The position numbers and the translations under genes are program-made. A stretch of DNA of 64,000 bases from Caulobacter sp. FWC26 (lineage in GTDB: Bacteria > Pseudomonadota > Alphaproteobacteria > Caulobacterales > Caulobacteraceae): the NCBI RefSeq assembly GCF_002742645.2, contig NZ_CP033875.1, forward strand, positions 1,900,001-1,964,000. Reading direction: 5' to 3'. Shown piece after piece: positions 8,915 to 19,224 of the stretch (positions within the stretch are counted from its first letter, which is position 1; each line of letters starts with the position of its first letter). Below the pieces are notes generated by a model, which was not told the DNA's origin, did not search any database, and worked only from the letters and a program-made list of their open reading frames with translations.

Positions 8915-9091
8915 TCAGTCCTCACGCTTGGCGCCGTCGAGATCGCGGCGAAGCTTGTCCGCGCGCGCTGCATTCAGGGTCTTCTCGCCCTTGGTTCGGC
9001 CAAAGCGCACGCGATTTTCGGCGGCGCGCACCTTGTCGTCGGCCTTGGCCTTCGCCTTGCGCGCTTGGTTCAGATTGACGATGTCGGCCAT
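8915..9091 (-). CDS. DUF4169 family protein
   Basis: A 58-residue gene, short enough to be missed by gene finders. The product starts MADIVNLNQARKAKAKAD and continues with RAAENRVRFGRTKGEK, the pattern of DUF4169 proteins; it is very basic and probably mostly helical. Its function is unknown. It starts five bases after the stop of the PmoA-like gene and ends 12 bases before the ribbon-helix-helix gene, so the three form a compact unit read in the order PmoA-like, DUF4169, RHH. Confidence 0.8.
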   Translation of the reverse strand: MADIVNLNQARKAKAKADDKVRAAENRVRFGRTKGEKTLNAARADKLRRDLDGAKRED

Positions 9092-9096
9092 GGGTC

Positions 9097-9999
9097 TCAG
9101 GGCTTCTTCTTGGCGACGGGACGGATGATCACAGTCTCTTGCAGCCGCAGCGTCTGGTCCTTCTTGAGGATCATCGGCGCGCGGCCTGGAAAGACGCAGT
9201 TCTGCATCGAGCGAACATTATACAACATCCAGCGCGTCACTGCTTGCCCGTTGGCCTTGCAGGCCAGGCCTACCGTCCAGGCCGGCGAATTGGAGCCGCC
9301 TGACCAAGCGAAGCCCATCGACTGTCCGGCGTCCAGGACCGCTCCGTTCGGGACGAGGGTCTTGCCGCCCGACGCGAAGGTCAGATGCTCGGGATCGACC
9401 AGACGGATCGAGAAGCCGCCGAACCCCCGGTCGTCCTCGCTGCCACCCAGCCCGAGCGCGTCGAGGCGAGAGGTAATGGTTGTGTCGAACTCCAGCCGCC
9501 GGACACCGGATTTGAGGGGACGCACCGTCACCTTGGTGACTTCGCGGGCGACGAAAGAGAGTTCGTCTCCGGAATTGACGATCCAGTCGACCTCGACCGT
9601 CAGCGTCCCACCGCCTTCGGCGTCGCCGAGGAAGCGCTTCTCGCGGACTGAGTAAGCCAGGTTCTTCATGTACCAGCCATCGGCGACGATCTTGCCGTCC
9701 GCCTGCACCTTCATCCACGCCCACCAGACGCCGCGCTGATGGGGGTGGTCGCCGGGCTTGTCCTCGGTCAGCGCCGTGCCATCCGGGGCGTAGAGCGGGC
9801 TGATATAGTTGGCTCGACCTGGCTCAGTCGCGGGATTGATCGGCTTTGTCCGATAGACGAGCACCGTCTTGCCAGCCTCGGTCAATGTGACGGTGTCGTC
9901 GGCGAAGACCGCATCGACGCGCTTGCCGATCGCGGGATCGGCCAGAACCGGCGAGGCGAGCGCCAGGATGGTGGCGGTGAGAAACGAGCGGAGGCTCAT
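9097..9999 (-). CDS. PmoA-like (DUF6807) exported protein
   Basis: A 300-residue protein with a Sec signal peptide (MSLRSFLTATILALASPVLA, cleavage near residue 21). The sequence has the pattern of the PmoA/DUF6807 family: YISPLYAPDG, a central GDHPHQRGVWWAW motif, and a C-terminal WMLYNVRSMQNC. The name derives from methane monooxygenase subunit annotation and is misleading; these proteins are often found with carbohydrate catabolism genes and are probably beta-sandwich proteins. The start at 9999 precedes the signal peptide directly; the upstream in-frame stretch looks non-coding. It heads the cluster with DUF4169 and RHH genes. Confidence 0.75.
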   Translation of the reverse strand: MSLRSFLTATILALASPVLADPAIGKRVDAVFADDTVTLTEAGKTVLVYRTKPINPATEPGRANYISPLYAPDGTALTEDKPGDHPHQRGVWWAWMKVQADGKIVADGWYMKNLAYSVREKRFLGDAEGGGTLTVEVDWIVNSGDELSFVAREVTKVTVRPLKSGVRRLEFDTTITSRLDALGLGGSEDDRGFGGFSIRLVDPEHLTFASGGKTLVPNGAVLDAGQSMGFAWSGGSNSPAWTVGLACKANGQAVTRWMLYNVRSMQNCVFPGRAPMILKKDQTLRLQETVIIRPVAKKKP

Positions 10000-10168
10000 G
10001 GATTTCTCCGAAGCTTGGCGTGAACGTATCAAGAACAATCTCCGCGTGCATGGCAAGCGCGAAGTTTCGCGATGCGTGACCACTGATCTCACGACGGCTG
10101 CGCTTTCGCCGACTTGACCCCGGCCGGGAAGCAGCCGTCTATCCGCTGCGAAAACGGAAGGATGCGCC

Positions 10169-10804
10169 ATGTACACGCTCTACGGCTCGCCGAGCACTGC
10201 CGGTACGGCCATTCACTGGCTGTTGCTGGAACTGGCCGTTCCGTTCGAGATTCGCTTGCTGGACTTCGACAAGGGCGAGCACAAGACCGCGCAGTACCTG
10301 ACGATCAATCCGGACGGCGTCGTGCCGACCTTGATCGTCGATGGCGCGCCGGTCACCCAAATGGCGGCGATCGCCACGCTGCTCGCCGAGCGTCATCCTG
10401 AGGCGGGGTTCGCGCCCGCGCCGGGCTCGCCTGACCGCGCCGCCTATCTCAGTTGGAGCTTCTGGCTGGCCAACAGCTTTCAGCCCCATTTCAGGGCCTG
10501 GTTCTATCCGCACGAACCGGCGGACGGCGAGGCGCTGGAGGCCGTGCGGGCCGCTGCGCGCGCGAAGATCGAGGCGGGGCTCACGCGCTTGGACGCGCAC
10601 CTCGCTGAAAGGGACTTCGTGGTCGGCGAAGGCTTCACGACGGTGGACCTTCTCGCGACGATCCTCTGCCGCTGGACACGAAACATGCCTAAGCCTGCGA
10701 CGGAGTGGGAGAACCTAAAGCGCTATCTTGATCGAATGCGTCAGCGACCGGCGCTGCGCGAGGTTCACGCCCGCGAGGGTCTGACCGACTGGATTGGCGG
10801 GTAG
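10169..10804 (+). CDS. Glutathione S-transferase family protein
   Basis: A 211-residue protein with the two-domain GST layout. The N-terminal thioredoxin-like domain (about 1-78) runs from MYTLYGSPSTAG through the cis-proline region NPDGVVPTLIVDGAPVTQM, which binds the gamma-glutamyl part of glutathione. The C-terminal helical domain (about 88-205) has the N-capping region DFVVGEGFTTVDLLATI. The catalytic residue may be S8 or S10 rather than a tyrosine. The substrate cannot be deduced. It is divergent from the PmoA-like gene and convergent with the aminotransferase gene. Confidence 0.88.
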   Translation: MYTLYGSPSTAGTAIHWLLLELAVPFEIRLLDFDKGEHKTAQYLTINPDGVVPTLIVDGAPVTQMAAIATLLAERHPEAGFAPAPGSPDRAAYLSWSFWLANSFQPHFRAWFYPHEPADGEALEAVRAAARAKIEAGLTRLDAHLAERDFVVGEGFTTVDLLATILCRWTRNMPKPATEWENLKRYLDRMRQRPALREVHAREGLTDWIGG

Positions 10805-10815
10805 ACGTTGAAAAT

Positions 10816-10928
10816 CCTCCCCCTAGCGGGGGAGGTGGCGCGAAGCGCCGGAGGGGGAAGGGCCTGAGCGCGTGCCTCTTCCCCCTCCGTCGTCTCTTCG
10901 AGCCGACACCTCCCCCGCTAGGGGGAGG
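10816..10928. repeat. Nested 113-base inverted repeat
   Basis: The outer arms are 22 bases and perfect (10816-10837 and 10907-10928), built around CCCTAGCGGGGGAGG. Inner arms of 11 bases (10850-10860 and 10878-10888, GGAGGGGGAAG and its complement) pair as well, giving a long cruciform. It fills the gap between convergent GST and aminotransferase genes, where it would end transcription from both sides. It looks like a dispersed REP-like element; the repeat at 391-440 has a related core. Confidence 0.75.
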
Positions 10929-10937
10929 GTTTGAAGT

Positions 10938-12185
<1,248 letters not shown>

Positions 12186-12401
12186 TCAGGATTGCGGCGG
12201 TCTTACGCCCCCGTTCGCCGTGGTGCAACGCGGCAAGGTCCTGCTTCAAGACATTTTGGCTAAGTCCGCGCTCGGGGTTCTTGCGCGAGATGTCGCTCAA
12301 AGATACCGCTACCATTTGAGGGGGCTGTACCGGGGAACACGGACGATCCTCAGAGGAAACGCAGGGCCGCTGACCGGCCATGAAGGGCGGGGAAGTCAAC
12401 T

Positions 12402-12995
12402 ATGAAGCTGAAGCTTCTTTATATCGCGCTCGCCGCGCTGGCCCTGGCTATCGGCGCAGCCTCGCCGGGACTGGCGCGTCAGTCGGGCGACGGGGAAATC
12501 CTGCAAAAGGCTATCAACAAGCCCTCGGCGACATGGGGCGTCTACGGCGCGGGCCAGAAAAGCGCGCAGGTGAAGGACAAGGCGGTTCAGGGGAGCGCGG
12601 CGACCAAGGTCGAGATTCTGGCCGCCAGCGGCAAACCTTGGGACGTGGGGGCCTCGCAGCCGATAGCCGGCAAGATCGCTAAGGGCGACGTTCTGCTGGT
12701 GGCGTTCTGGGCCAAGGCCGAGGCTGTTGATGGCGGTGCGGCCAGCGCCGAGATTCCGGCTGTCCGAGTCCAGCAGGCCGCCGCGCCCTACGACGCCGCT
12801 TTGCAGGGGGGGATCAAGGTCGGCGGCGAGTGGAAGATGTACACCGTGCCGGGGCGCGCTCTGATCGACATCCCGGCGGGGACGGGCGCGGTCGGCCTGC
12901 ATCTTGGATCCGCCAAGCAGACTGTTCTGCTGGGGGCTTTGTTCGTCCTGAACTTTGGGCCGGACTACGATCTGCGCAAGCTCGCGGGGGGCTAG
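12402..12995 (+). CDS. Secreted protein of unknown function
   Basis: A 197-residue protein with a clear Sec signal peptide (MKLKLLYIALAALALAIGAA, cleavage near ARQ at 26-27). The mature part, rich in Val, Ala and Gly, has a sequence feel of the galactose-binding-like fold (KGDVLLVAFWAKAE, EWKMYTVPGRALIDIPAGTGAVGLHLG), but I cannot name a family. CAGGGCCGC and GGCGGGGAAG lie upstream of the ATG. It converges with the ParA-like gene, 29 bases away. Function is unknown. Confidence 0.6.
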   Translation: MKLKLLYIALAALALAIGAASPGLARQSGDGEILQKAINKPSATWGVYGAGQKSAQVKDKAVQGSAATKVEILAASGKPWDVGASQPIAGKIAKGDVLLVAFWAKAEAVDGGAASAEIPAVRVQQAAAPYDAALQGGIKVGGEWKMYTVPGRALIDIPAGTGAVGLHLGSAKQTVLLGALFVLNFGPDYDLRKLAGG

Positions 12996-13024
12996 GGTCG
13001 CCAACTCCGACGTATTGCGAGCGC

Positions 13025-13687
13025 TTATCCGGCGCGAACCCGGATGTCCTCTTGGCCGAGCAGCATTGGCGCCAGCAGCGTCCAAAGACGCGTAATTTCT
13101 TCGGCGGCGGGCGATCCCGGCTCCCACTCGCAAACCGACCGACCATGGGCGATCGATTGCTGAAAGGCCGCACGGGCGCGCAAGCCCACGCCGGCAAGCG
13201 GCATTCCGCTAAACCGAAGGGCTTCCGCCGCTTTCAGCACGGCAGGCGGCTCGACCCCGTTGCGGCGCGACGGCGCCTGATTCAGCACGATCAGCCCCTT
13301 CTTGCCTAGACGGCGCACGGCCTCGGCTGAGCGGACCACCGAGGCGATATCCAGGAAGGTCGGCCGACACACGAGCACGCAAAGATCGGCGCAGTTGATC
13401 GCTTGCAAGGCCTCGGCCTCCGGGGAGGCGGGCGTGTCGATGATGACCGCGTCGAAATCGGCGCTCTTGGCCTGCACCTGGGTCGAGAAGAGTTTGCCCG
13501 CGTTGATTTCGGCGAGAACCGGACCATCGCCTGCGCGGGCCCTCAGAGCGTCCGACGCCGAGCGCTGCGGGTCGATATCCGCCAACATGGTCCTAAGGCC
13601 GGAAAGGTGCGCGGTAATCGCCAGATTGACCGAGAGCGTCGTCTTGCCGGCGCCGCCCTTACGGGAGATGACAGCCAAGGTTTTCAC
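13025..13687 (-). CDS. ParA-family ATPase, orphan
   Basis: A 220-residue deviant-Walker ATPase. The P-loop RKGGAGKTT (9-17) holds the signature lysine K10 along with K15 and T16; DIDPQRSA is the A' motif and VIIDTPAS the Walker B. This is the size of small ParA/MinD-type positioning proteins without an N-terminal DNA-binding extension. No ParB-like or cargo gene is adjacent, so it is an orphan. It differs from the chromosomal parA in context. It converges with the secreted-protein gene. A perfect DnaA box sits 44 bases upstream of its start. Confidence 0.85.
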   Translation of the reverse strand: MKTLAVISRKGGAGKTTLSVNLAITAHLSGLRTMLADIDPQRSASDALRARAGDGPVLAEINAGKLFSTQVQAKSADFDAVIIDTPASPEAEALQAINCADLCVLVCRPTFLDIASVVRSAEAVRRLGKKGLIVLNQAPSRRNGVEPPAVLKAAEALRFSGMPLAGVGLRARAAFQQSIAHGRSVCEWEPGSPAAEEITRLWTLLAPMLLGQEDIRVRAG

Positions 13688-13730
13688 GTCCGCTCTCCTT
13701 TTGGCGCCGGGGTCTGCAGGCTTAAGGGCC

Positions 13731-13739
13731 TGTGGATAA
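13731..13739 (-). promoter_or_regulatory. DnaA box (perfect consensus)
   Basis: TGTGGATAA on the plus strand is the exact complement of the DnaA consensus TTATCCACA. It lies in the 217-base divergent gap between the ParA-type ATPase gene and the TVP38-family gene. A GAATC (GANTC, CcrM methylation) site follows at 13787-13791. Both motifs are short, so chance matches are possible; the position in a promoter region gives them weight. Confidence 0.5.
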
Positions 13740-13904
13740 GTAACGCTGTCATGTTAAACGTGTGCAACACAAATGTCGCGATGGGCGAATCTTGGCGTCC
13801 CCGGATCGCGGTTTAGAGGTAGCGGTCGGAAAATCGCCTGTTTCGTTTGCAACTGTCCGACGAGCGCGGCTTGACCCCTGACGACGCTTGGGCGAGGAGG
13901 GCCC

Positions 13905-14624
13905 GTGATCCGCCGTATCCTCGACTTTGTGACCAATATGGACGCCCGCGCCTGGCGAACGGTGGCGGTTTCGTTCGTGCTGTTTGGTGGCGTGGGTGTC
14001 GTCTTCCTTTTTGGCGCGCAGGTGTTGGGCGTTAATGGCGAGGCGACGGTCGAGCATTGGCTAGGCGCGGCAAGCGGACCATGGGCGCTGCCCGTGGCGG
14101 TCGCCGCTTTTGCGGTCATGGCGTTCTTGGGCGTTCCGCAGTTCGTGCTGATCGCGGCTGCTGTCGTGGCTTTCGGGCCTGTGACGGGTTTTGCCTACAG
14201 TTGGATCGGCACGCTGGTCTCGTCACTGGTCGGATTCTGGCTTGGCCGCGTCTACGGCGCCCGCATCCTGCGAGACTTCGCGGGCGAAGGCGTCAACAAG
14301 TTCATGCGGATGATCGGCAAGAACGGCTTCATGGCCAGCTTGATCGTTCGCCTTGTGCCGAGCGCGCCGTTTATCGTCGTCAACATGGCCGCCGGCGTTA
14401 CGCCCATGCGCTTGCGCGACTTCACGGCCGGGACGGCGATCGGCATCATCCCGAAAATCGCCCTCACCGCCTTCGCCGGCAACTCGATCGTTCAGGCCAT
14501 GCGTGGCGGGGGAAAGCAGCATATCGCCATGATCGCGCTGGCGATTGTGATCTGGCTGGCGATGGGATTGCTCAGCCGCGCCTGGCTCAAGCGCCGGGAG
14601 GCTGGGGAAGCGGCAGAGGGCTAA
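13905..14624 (+). CDS. TVP38/TMEM64 (VTT domain) family membrane protein
   Basis: A 239-residue inner-membrane protein with about five or six hydrophobic segments. The core matches the VTT/DedA-like family: FLGVPQFVLIAAAVVAFGP, then YSWIGTLVSSLVGFWLGRVYGARIL, and the FIVVNMAAGVTPMRLRDFTAGTAIGI stretch with the conserved arginine and glycine pattern. Such proteins are now linked to lipid scrambling or transport. GTG at 13905 was chosen because GAGGAGGG stands just upstream. The 3' end overlaps the convergent tetR gene by 38 bases. Confidence 0.82.
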   Translation: MIRRILDFVTNMDARAWRTVAVSFVLFGGVGVVFLFGAQVLGVNGEATVEHWLGAASGPWALPVAVAAFAVMAFLGVPQFVLIAAAVVAFGPVTGFAYSWIGTLVSSLVGFWLGRVYGARILRDFAGEGVNKFMRMIGKNGFMASLIVRLVPSAPFIVVNMAAGVTPMRLRDFTAGTAIGIIPKIALTAFAGNSIVQAMRGGGKQHIAMIALAIVIWLAMGLLSRAWLKRREAGEAAEG

Positions 14625-15261
14625 GTCCGGCGGCGGCGTAGGTGGCTTCTCGCCAGGCGCGGACGATCTCGCCAAACCAGCGGGTGCGGGTCGCGTCATC
14701 CATGCCGTCGCTTTCCTCTATCCCCGCGGCCCAGGCCTCGATCACGAACGGCATGAAGGTGCGCGCGGCGTGGCGGCAGGTGGCGCGCGCCGCTTCCGAA
14801 GCGTTGGGCGGCGCGGCGACGAAGGGTTCGATCAGGCGGGTCAGCAAGTCTTCCAGCGCCGTGCGCCAGGCGACGGCCTCGGGCGCGGCGCGCGCGTCCC
14901 GCAGCAGAAGCAACGCCAGCTTGGGATTGACGCGTGACATGGTCACCAGGCGGGCGATGCTCGACCCATAGCCGCCCCAAGGTCGCCCCGCTTCGGCCTC
15001 GACCCGCGCCAGCATGTCGGCGAACAGCGCGTCGATGAGAGCCTGACGAGACGGGTAGAGCCGATAGATCAGGATCTTGGCCACGCCCATACGATCGGCG
15101 ACGTCCTGCATCGTGGCGGCCTGCAGCCCCTTCTCGGCGAAAACCTCGACGGCGGCTTCCAGCACGGCGAGGCCGCGCGCTGCCTTGTCCACCCGGGGCT
15201 TCGGCTGGCCAGGACGGCCTCTGGGCGCGCCTGAGGATGGGGCTTTCGCGACGGGGCTCAT
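14587..15261 (-). CDS. TetR-family transcriptional regulator
   Basis: A 224-residue repressor-like protein. A basic proline-rich leader (about 1-25) precedes the TetR DNA-binding domain (about 27-75), whose helix-turn-helix is seen in TMQDVADRMGVAKILIYRLYPSR. The C-terminal ligand-binding half is typical in length. The gene is divergent from the alkylsulfatase gene over a 48-base gap that holds an 18-base palindrome, so it most likely controls that gene and itself. The ligand may be an alkyl sulfate or fatty alcohol; this is inference from the neighbour. Confidence 0.88.
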   Translation of the reverse strand: MSPVAKAPSSGAPRGRPGQPKPRVDKAARGLAVLEAAVEVFAEKGLQAATMQDVADRMGVAKILIYRLYPSRQALIDALFADMLARVEAEAGRPWGGYGSSIARLVTMSRVNPKLALLLLRDARAAPEAVAWRTALEDLLTRLIEPFVAAPPNASEAARATCRHAARTFMPFVIEAWAAGIEESDGMDDATRTRWFGEIVRAWREATYAAAGLSPLPLPQPPGA

Positions 15262-15276
15262 CGGTGATATGTAGAA

Positions 15277-15294
15277 TGAAACTATAAAGTTTCA
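15277..15294. promoter_or_regulatory. Probable TetR operator palindrome
   Basis: TGAAACT-ATAA-AGTTTCA is a perfect 7-4-7 palindrome placed 15 bases before each of the divergent starts (tetR at 15261, alkylsulfatase at 15310). It is an island of A and T in GC-rich sequence, and ATATG/TATAAAG within and beside it could be part of a -10 element. Size and position fit a TetR dimer site repressing both promoters. Confidence 0.75.
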
Positions 15295-15309
15295 AATAGG
15301 AGGGGTGAG

Positions 15310-17265
15310 ATGCGCAGGGGGATGTTCGCGGCGACCGCGCTGGCGACGCTGTTGGCGGCTGGTGTGGCCATGGCCGGAGACCCGGCTTCTCCTATCACCG
15401 TCGAGCGGCAGAAGGCCTTCGCCCAGACCCTTCCGATGAACGACCGGCAGGACTTCGAGTTCGCCGACAAGGGTTTCATGGGCACCCGTGCAGACCCGGT
15501 CATCAAGCGCGCCGACGGGCAGGCGGCCTGGAATCTGGCGGCCTATGACTTTCTTAAGGCGGAACCGCCGGCGACGGTGAACCCAAGCCTCTGGCGGCAG
15601 GCGCAACTGCTGTCCAAGCACGGGCTCTACCAAGTCTCGGATCGCGTTTATCAGGTGCGCGGCTTCGATATCTCGAACATCACCTTCGTGCGAGGCGACA
15701 CCGGCTGGATCGTCATCGATCCCCTGACCATGCAGGAAACCGCCCGCGCGGCCCTGGATCTGGTCAATGAGAAGCTCGGCAAGTTGCCGGTTACGGCGGT
15801 GGTCTATACCCACAGCCACAGCGATCACTTTGGCGGTGTGCGTGGCGTGGTCGACGAAGCCGACGTCAAGAGCGGCAAGGTGCCGATCGTCGCGCCGAAG
15901 GGCTTTATGGAAGAGGTCGCCGCCGAGAACATCCTGGCGGGTAACGCCATGAGCCGGCGTGCGCAGTACCAGTTCGGGGTCATGCTGCCGCCGGGCGTCG
16001 AGGGGCAGATCACCTCGGGCATCGGACAGAACATCGCCCGGGGCTCGATCACCCTGATCCCGCCGACGGTGATCGTCGACCATACCGGCCAGGAACTGAC
16101 TCTGGACGGCGTCAAGGTTCGTTTCCAGTACACGCCCTCGACCGAGGCTCCGGCCGAGATGAATCTTTATTTCCCGGATTTGCGCATTCTGGACATGGCC
16201 GAGAACGCCAACGTCTCCATGCACAATATCCTGACCCCGCGCGGGGCGCTGGTTCGGGACAGCAAGGCCTGGGCCGAGGGATTGACCGAGGCGCTCCGCC
16301 TGTTCGGCGACGCTTCGGACATCATGATCACCAGCCATGGGTGGCCGCGCTTCGGCGGCGCGGTGGTGAAAGACTTCCTGGCCGATCACCGCGACGCCTA
16401 CAAATATCTGCATGATCAGACCGTGCGGATGATGAATCAGGGGCTGACCGGCGACGAGATCGCGGCGAAGATCCAGCTGCCGCCCACCTTGGCCAAGAAC
16501 TGGTTTAACCGCGGCTACTACGGCTCGATGAGCTTCAACAGCCGCGCCGTCTATCAGCGCTACATGGGCTGGTACGACGCCAATCCTGCGCACCTTGTCC
16601 CATCGCCGCCGGCCGACGCCGGCAAGCGCTATGTCGCGGCTATGGGCGGCGCGCCGAACGTCAAGGCGATGGCCAAGGAGGCGGTGACCAAAGGCGACTA
16701 TGGGTGGGCCGCCACCCTGTTGAACCACGCGGTGATGGCCGACGACCGTGACAAGGAAGCCAAGGCGCTGTTGGCCAGCGTCTATGACCAGCTCGGGTAC
16801 CAGACCGAGAACTCGCTGTGGCGCAACATGTACCTGACCGGGGCCGATGAGCTGCGGGACGGGGTGCGCAAGCTGCCGCCCTCCATGGCGCCGCTGGACA
16901 TGATCGCGGCGCTCGAGAGCCAGATGATCTTCGACGTGCTGGCCATTCGGCTGAACGCTGAGAAGGCGGGCGACGCGCGCCTGCGGATGGTCTTTGTCTT
17001 CCCCGACCGTAACGAGCGGTTCCTGATCGAGGTCCGCAACGGCGTGCTGGTGGCTCAGCCGTCGAAAGGCGGGGAGGGCGCTGACGCGACGCTGATCGTC
17101 GATCGGCCCGTCTTCCTGGACTCGCTGTTCCGGGGAACCTCGCTGCTGCCAAAGATTCTGAAAGGCGAGGTCAAGCTGGAGGGAGATCGGGCGGCGATGA
17201 GCCGTTTGGCGGGGTGGTTTGACACCTTCCCGACAGACTTCCCGATCGTAACTCGCCCCAAGTGA
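15310..17265 (+). CDS. Alkyl sulfatase (SdsA1/YjcS-type metallo-beta-lactamase fold)
   Basis: A 651-residue protein that should hydrolyse primary alkyl sulfates such as dodecyl sulfate to alcohol and sulfate. A Sec signal peptide (about 1-22, ATLLAAGVAMA) points to the periplasm. The zinc site motif THSHSDHFGG gives H168, H170, D172 and H173, and MITSHGWPRFGG is a further conserved block. After the catalytic domain come the alkylsulfatase dimerisation region (about 390-520) and a C-terminal SCP2-like domain that binds the alkyl chain. The GGAGGGGTGAG just upstream fixes the start. Control by the divergent TetR protein is likely. Confidence 0.9.
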   Translation: MRRGMFAATALATLLAAGVAMAGDPASPITVERQKAFAQTLPMNDRQDFEFADKGFMGTRADPVIKRADGQAAWNLAAYDFLKAEPPATVNPSLWRQAQLLSKHGLYQVSDRVYQVRGFDISNITFVRGDTGWIVIDPLTMQETARAALDLVNEKLGKLPVTAVVYTHSHSDHFGGVRGVVDEADVKSGKVPIVAPKGFMEEVAAENILAGNAMSRRAQYQFGVMLPPGVEGQITSGIGQNIARGSITLIPPTVIVDHTGQELTLDGVKVRFQYTPSTEAPAEMNLYFPDLRILDMAENANVSMHNILTPRGALVRDSKAWAEGLTEALRLFGDASDIMITSHGWPRFGGAVVKDFLADHRDAYKYLHDQTVRMMNQGLTGDEIAAKIQLPPTLAKNWFNRGYYGSMSFNSRAVYQRYMGWYDANPAHLVPSPPADAGKRYVAAMGGAPNVKAMAKEAVTKGDYGWAATLLNHAVMADDRDKEAKALLASVYDQLGYQTENSLWRNMYLTGADELRDGVRKLPPSMAPLDMIAALESQMIFDVLAIRLNAEKAGDARLRMVFVFPDRNERFLIEVRNGVLVAQPSKGGEGADATLIVDRPVFLDSLFRGTSLLPKILKGEVKLEGDRAAMSRLAGWFDTFPTDFPIVTRPK

Positions 17266-17284
17266 GTGGTTTCGGGGAAGGAAG

Positions 17285-17320
17285 TTGCGCCGCCCGCGAC
17301 GGATCGTTCGGGTGGCGCAA
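17285..17320 (+). terminator. Stem-loop after the alkylsulfatase gene
   Basis: TTGCGCCGCCCG (17285-17296) pairs with CGGGTGGCGCAA (17309-17320) in a 12-base stem with one G-T pair and a 12-base loop. It starts 20 bases after the stop codon and ends 41 bases before the leuA leader peptide. It is well placed to separate the two transcription units, although only a weak T tract follows. Confidence 0.55.
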
Positions 17321-17361
17321 ATTGCTTGCTCGATTCAGGGGCGCTGTGTAGAAAGTCCGGC

Positions 17362-17418
17362 ATGACTGTCGCGCGCGACCTGCTTTCGCTTCGGCTTATC
17401 AGCCCCTGGGCGCTCTAG
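17362..17418 (+). CDS. leuL: Putative leuA leader peptide (attenuator)
   Basis: A short reading frame, ATG to TAG, encodes the 18-residue peptide MTVARDLLSLRLISPWAL, with leucine at positions 7, 8, 10, 12 and 18 and an isoleucine at 13. Three of the five leucine codons are CTT, rare in the neighbouring genes, which favour CTG and CTC. It lies 87 bases before the 2-isopropylmalate synthase start. This is the layout of a leucine attenuator, in which ribosome stalling at leucine codons changes downstream RNA folding. GAAAG stands a few bases upstream as a weak ribosome binding site. Not proven by sequence alone. Confidence 0.6.
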   Translation: MTVARDLLSLRLISPWAL

Positions 17419-17439
17419 GGGCCGCGCATCGTCGTGGCC
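17402..17439 (+). promoter_or_regulatory. Alternative hairpins of the leuA leader
   Basis: Hairpin A pairs GCCCCT (17402-17407) with AGGGGC (17417-17422) and spans the end of the leader peptide. Hairpin B pairs GGCCGCG (17420-17426) with CGTGGCC (17433-17439), with one G-U pair. The two share bases 17420-17422 and cannot form together, as expected of an attenuator switch. I did not find a classical terminator hairpin with a U tract before leuA, so the output could be Rho-dependent or act on translation. Confidence 0.45.
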
Positions 17440-17505
17440 GGGCGCACAGGGGATGATTGAACCCGCAGCCCGCACGCAGACACACCCCTTTCGACGAGTA
17501 CTCCC

Positions 17506-19080
<1,575 letters not shown>

Positions 19081-19224
19081 GGTTTAGGCGTTCCGGCTCC
19101 GTCGGAACGCAGCCTTAACCGCCACCCCATCGCTTGAACCTGCCGGTAGGGCGGGTCGTGTGCGTCCGACTTCCAGCGGGAAGTCGGTCGATGGCGCATG
19201 CCTGCGCCCATGAAGAGGACCGCC

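Noticed and set aside
8702..9091. DUF4169/RHH pair as a toxin-antitoxin module
   Set aside because: Neither protein shows a known toxin motif, and the order and spacing do not argue for it beyond small size.
12290..12320. AGATACCGCTACC resembling a LacI-type sugar operator before the secreted-protein gene
   Set aside because: The two halves are not a true palindrome and no LacI regulator or sugar operon is nearby.
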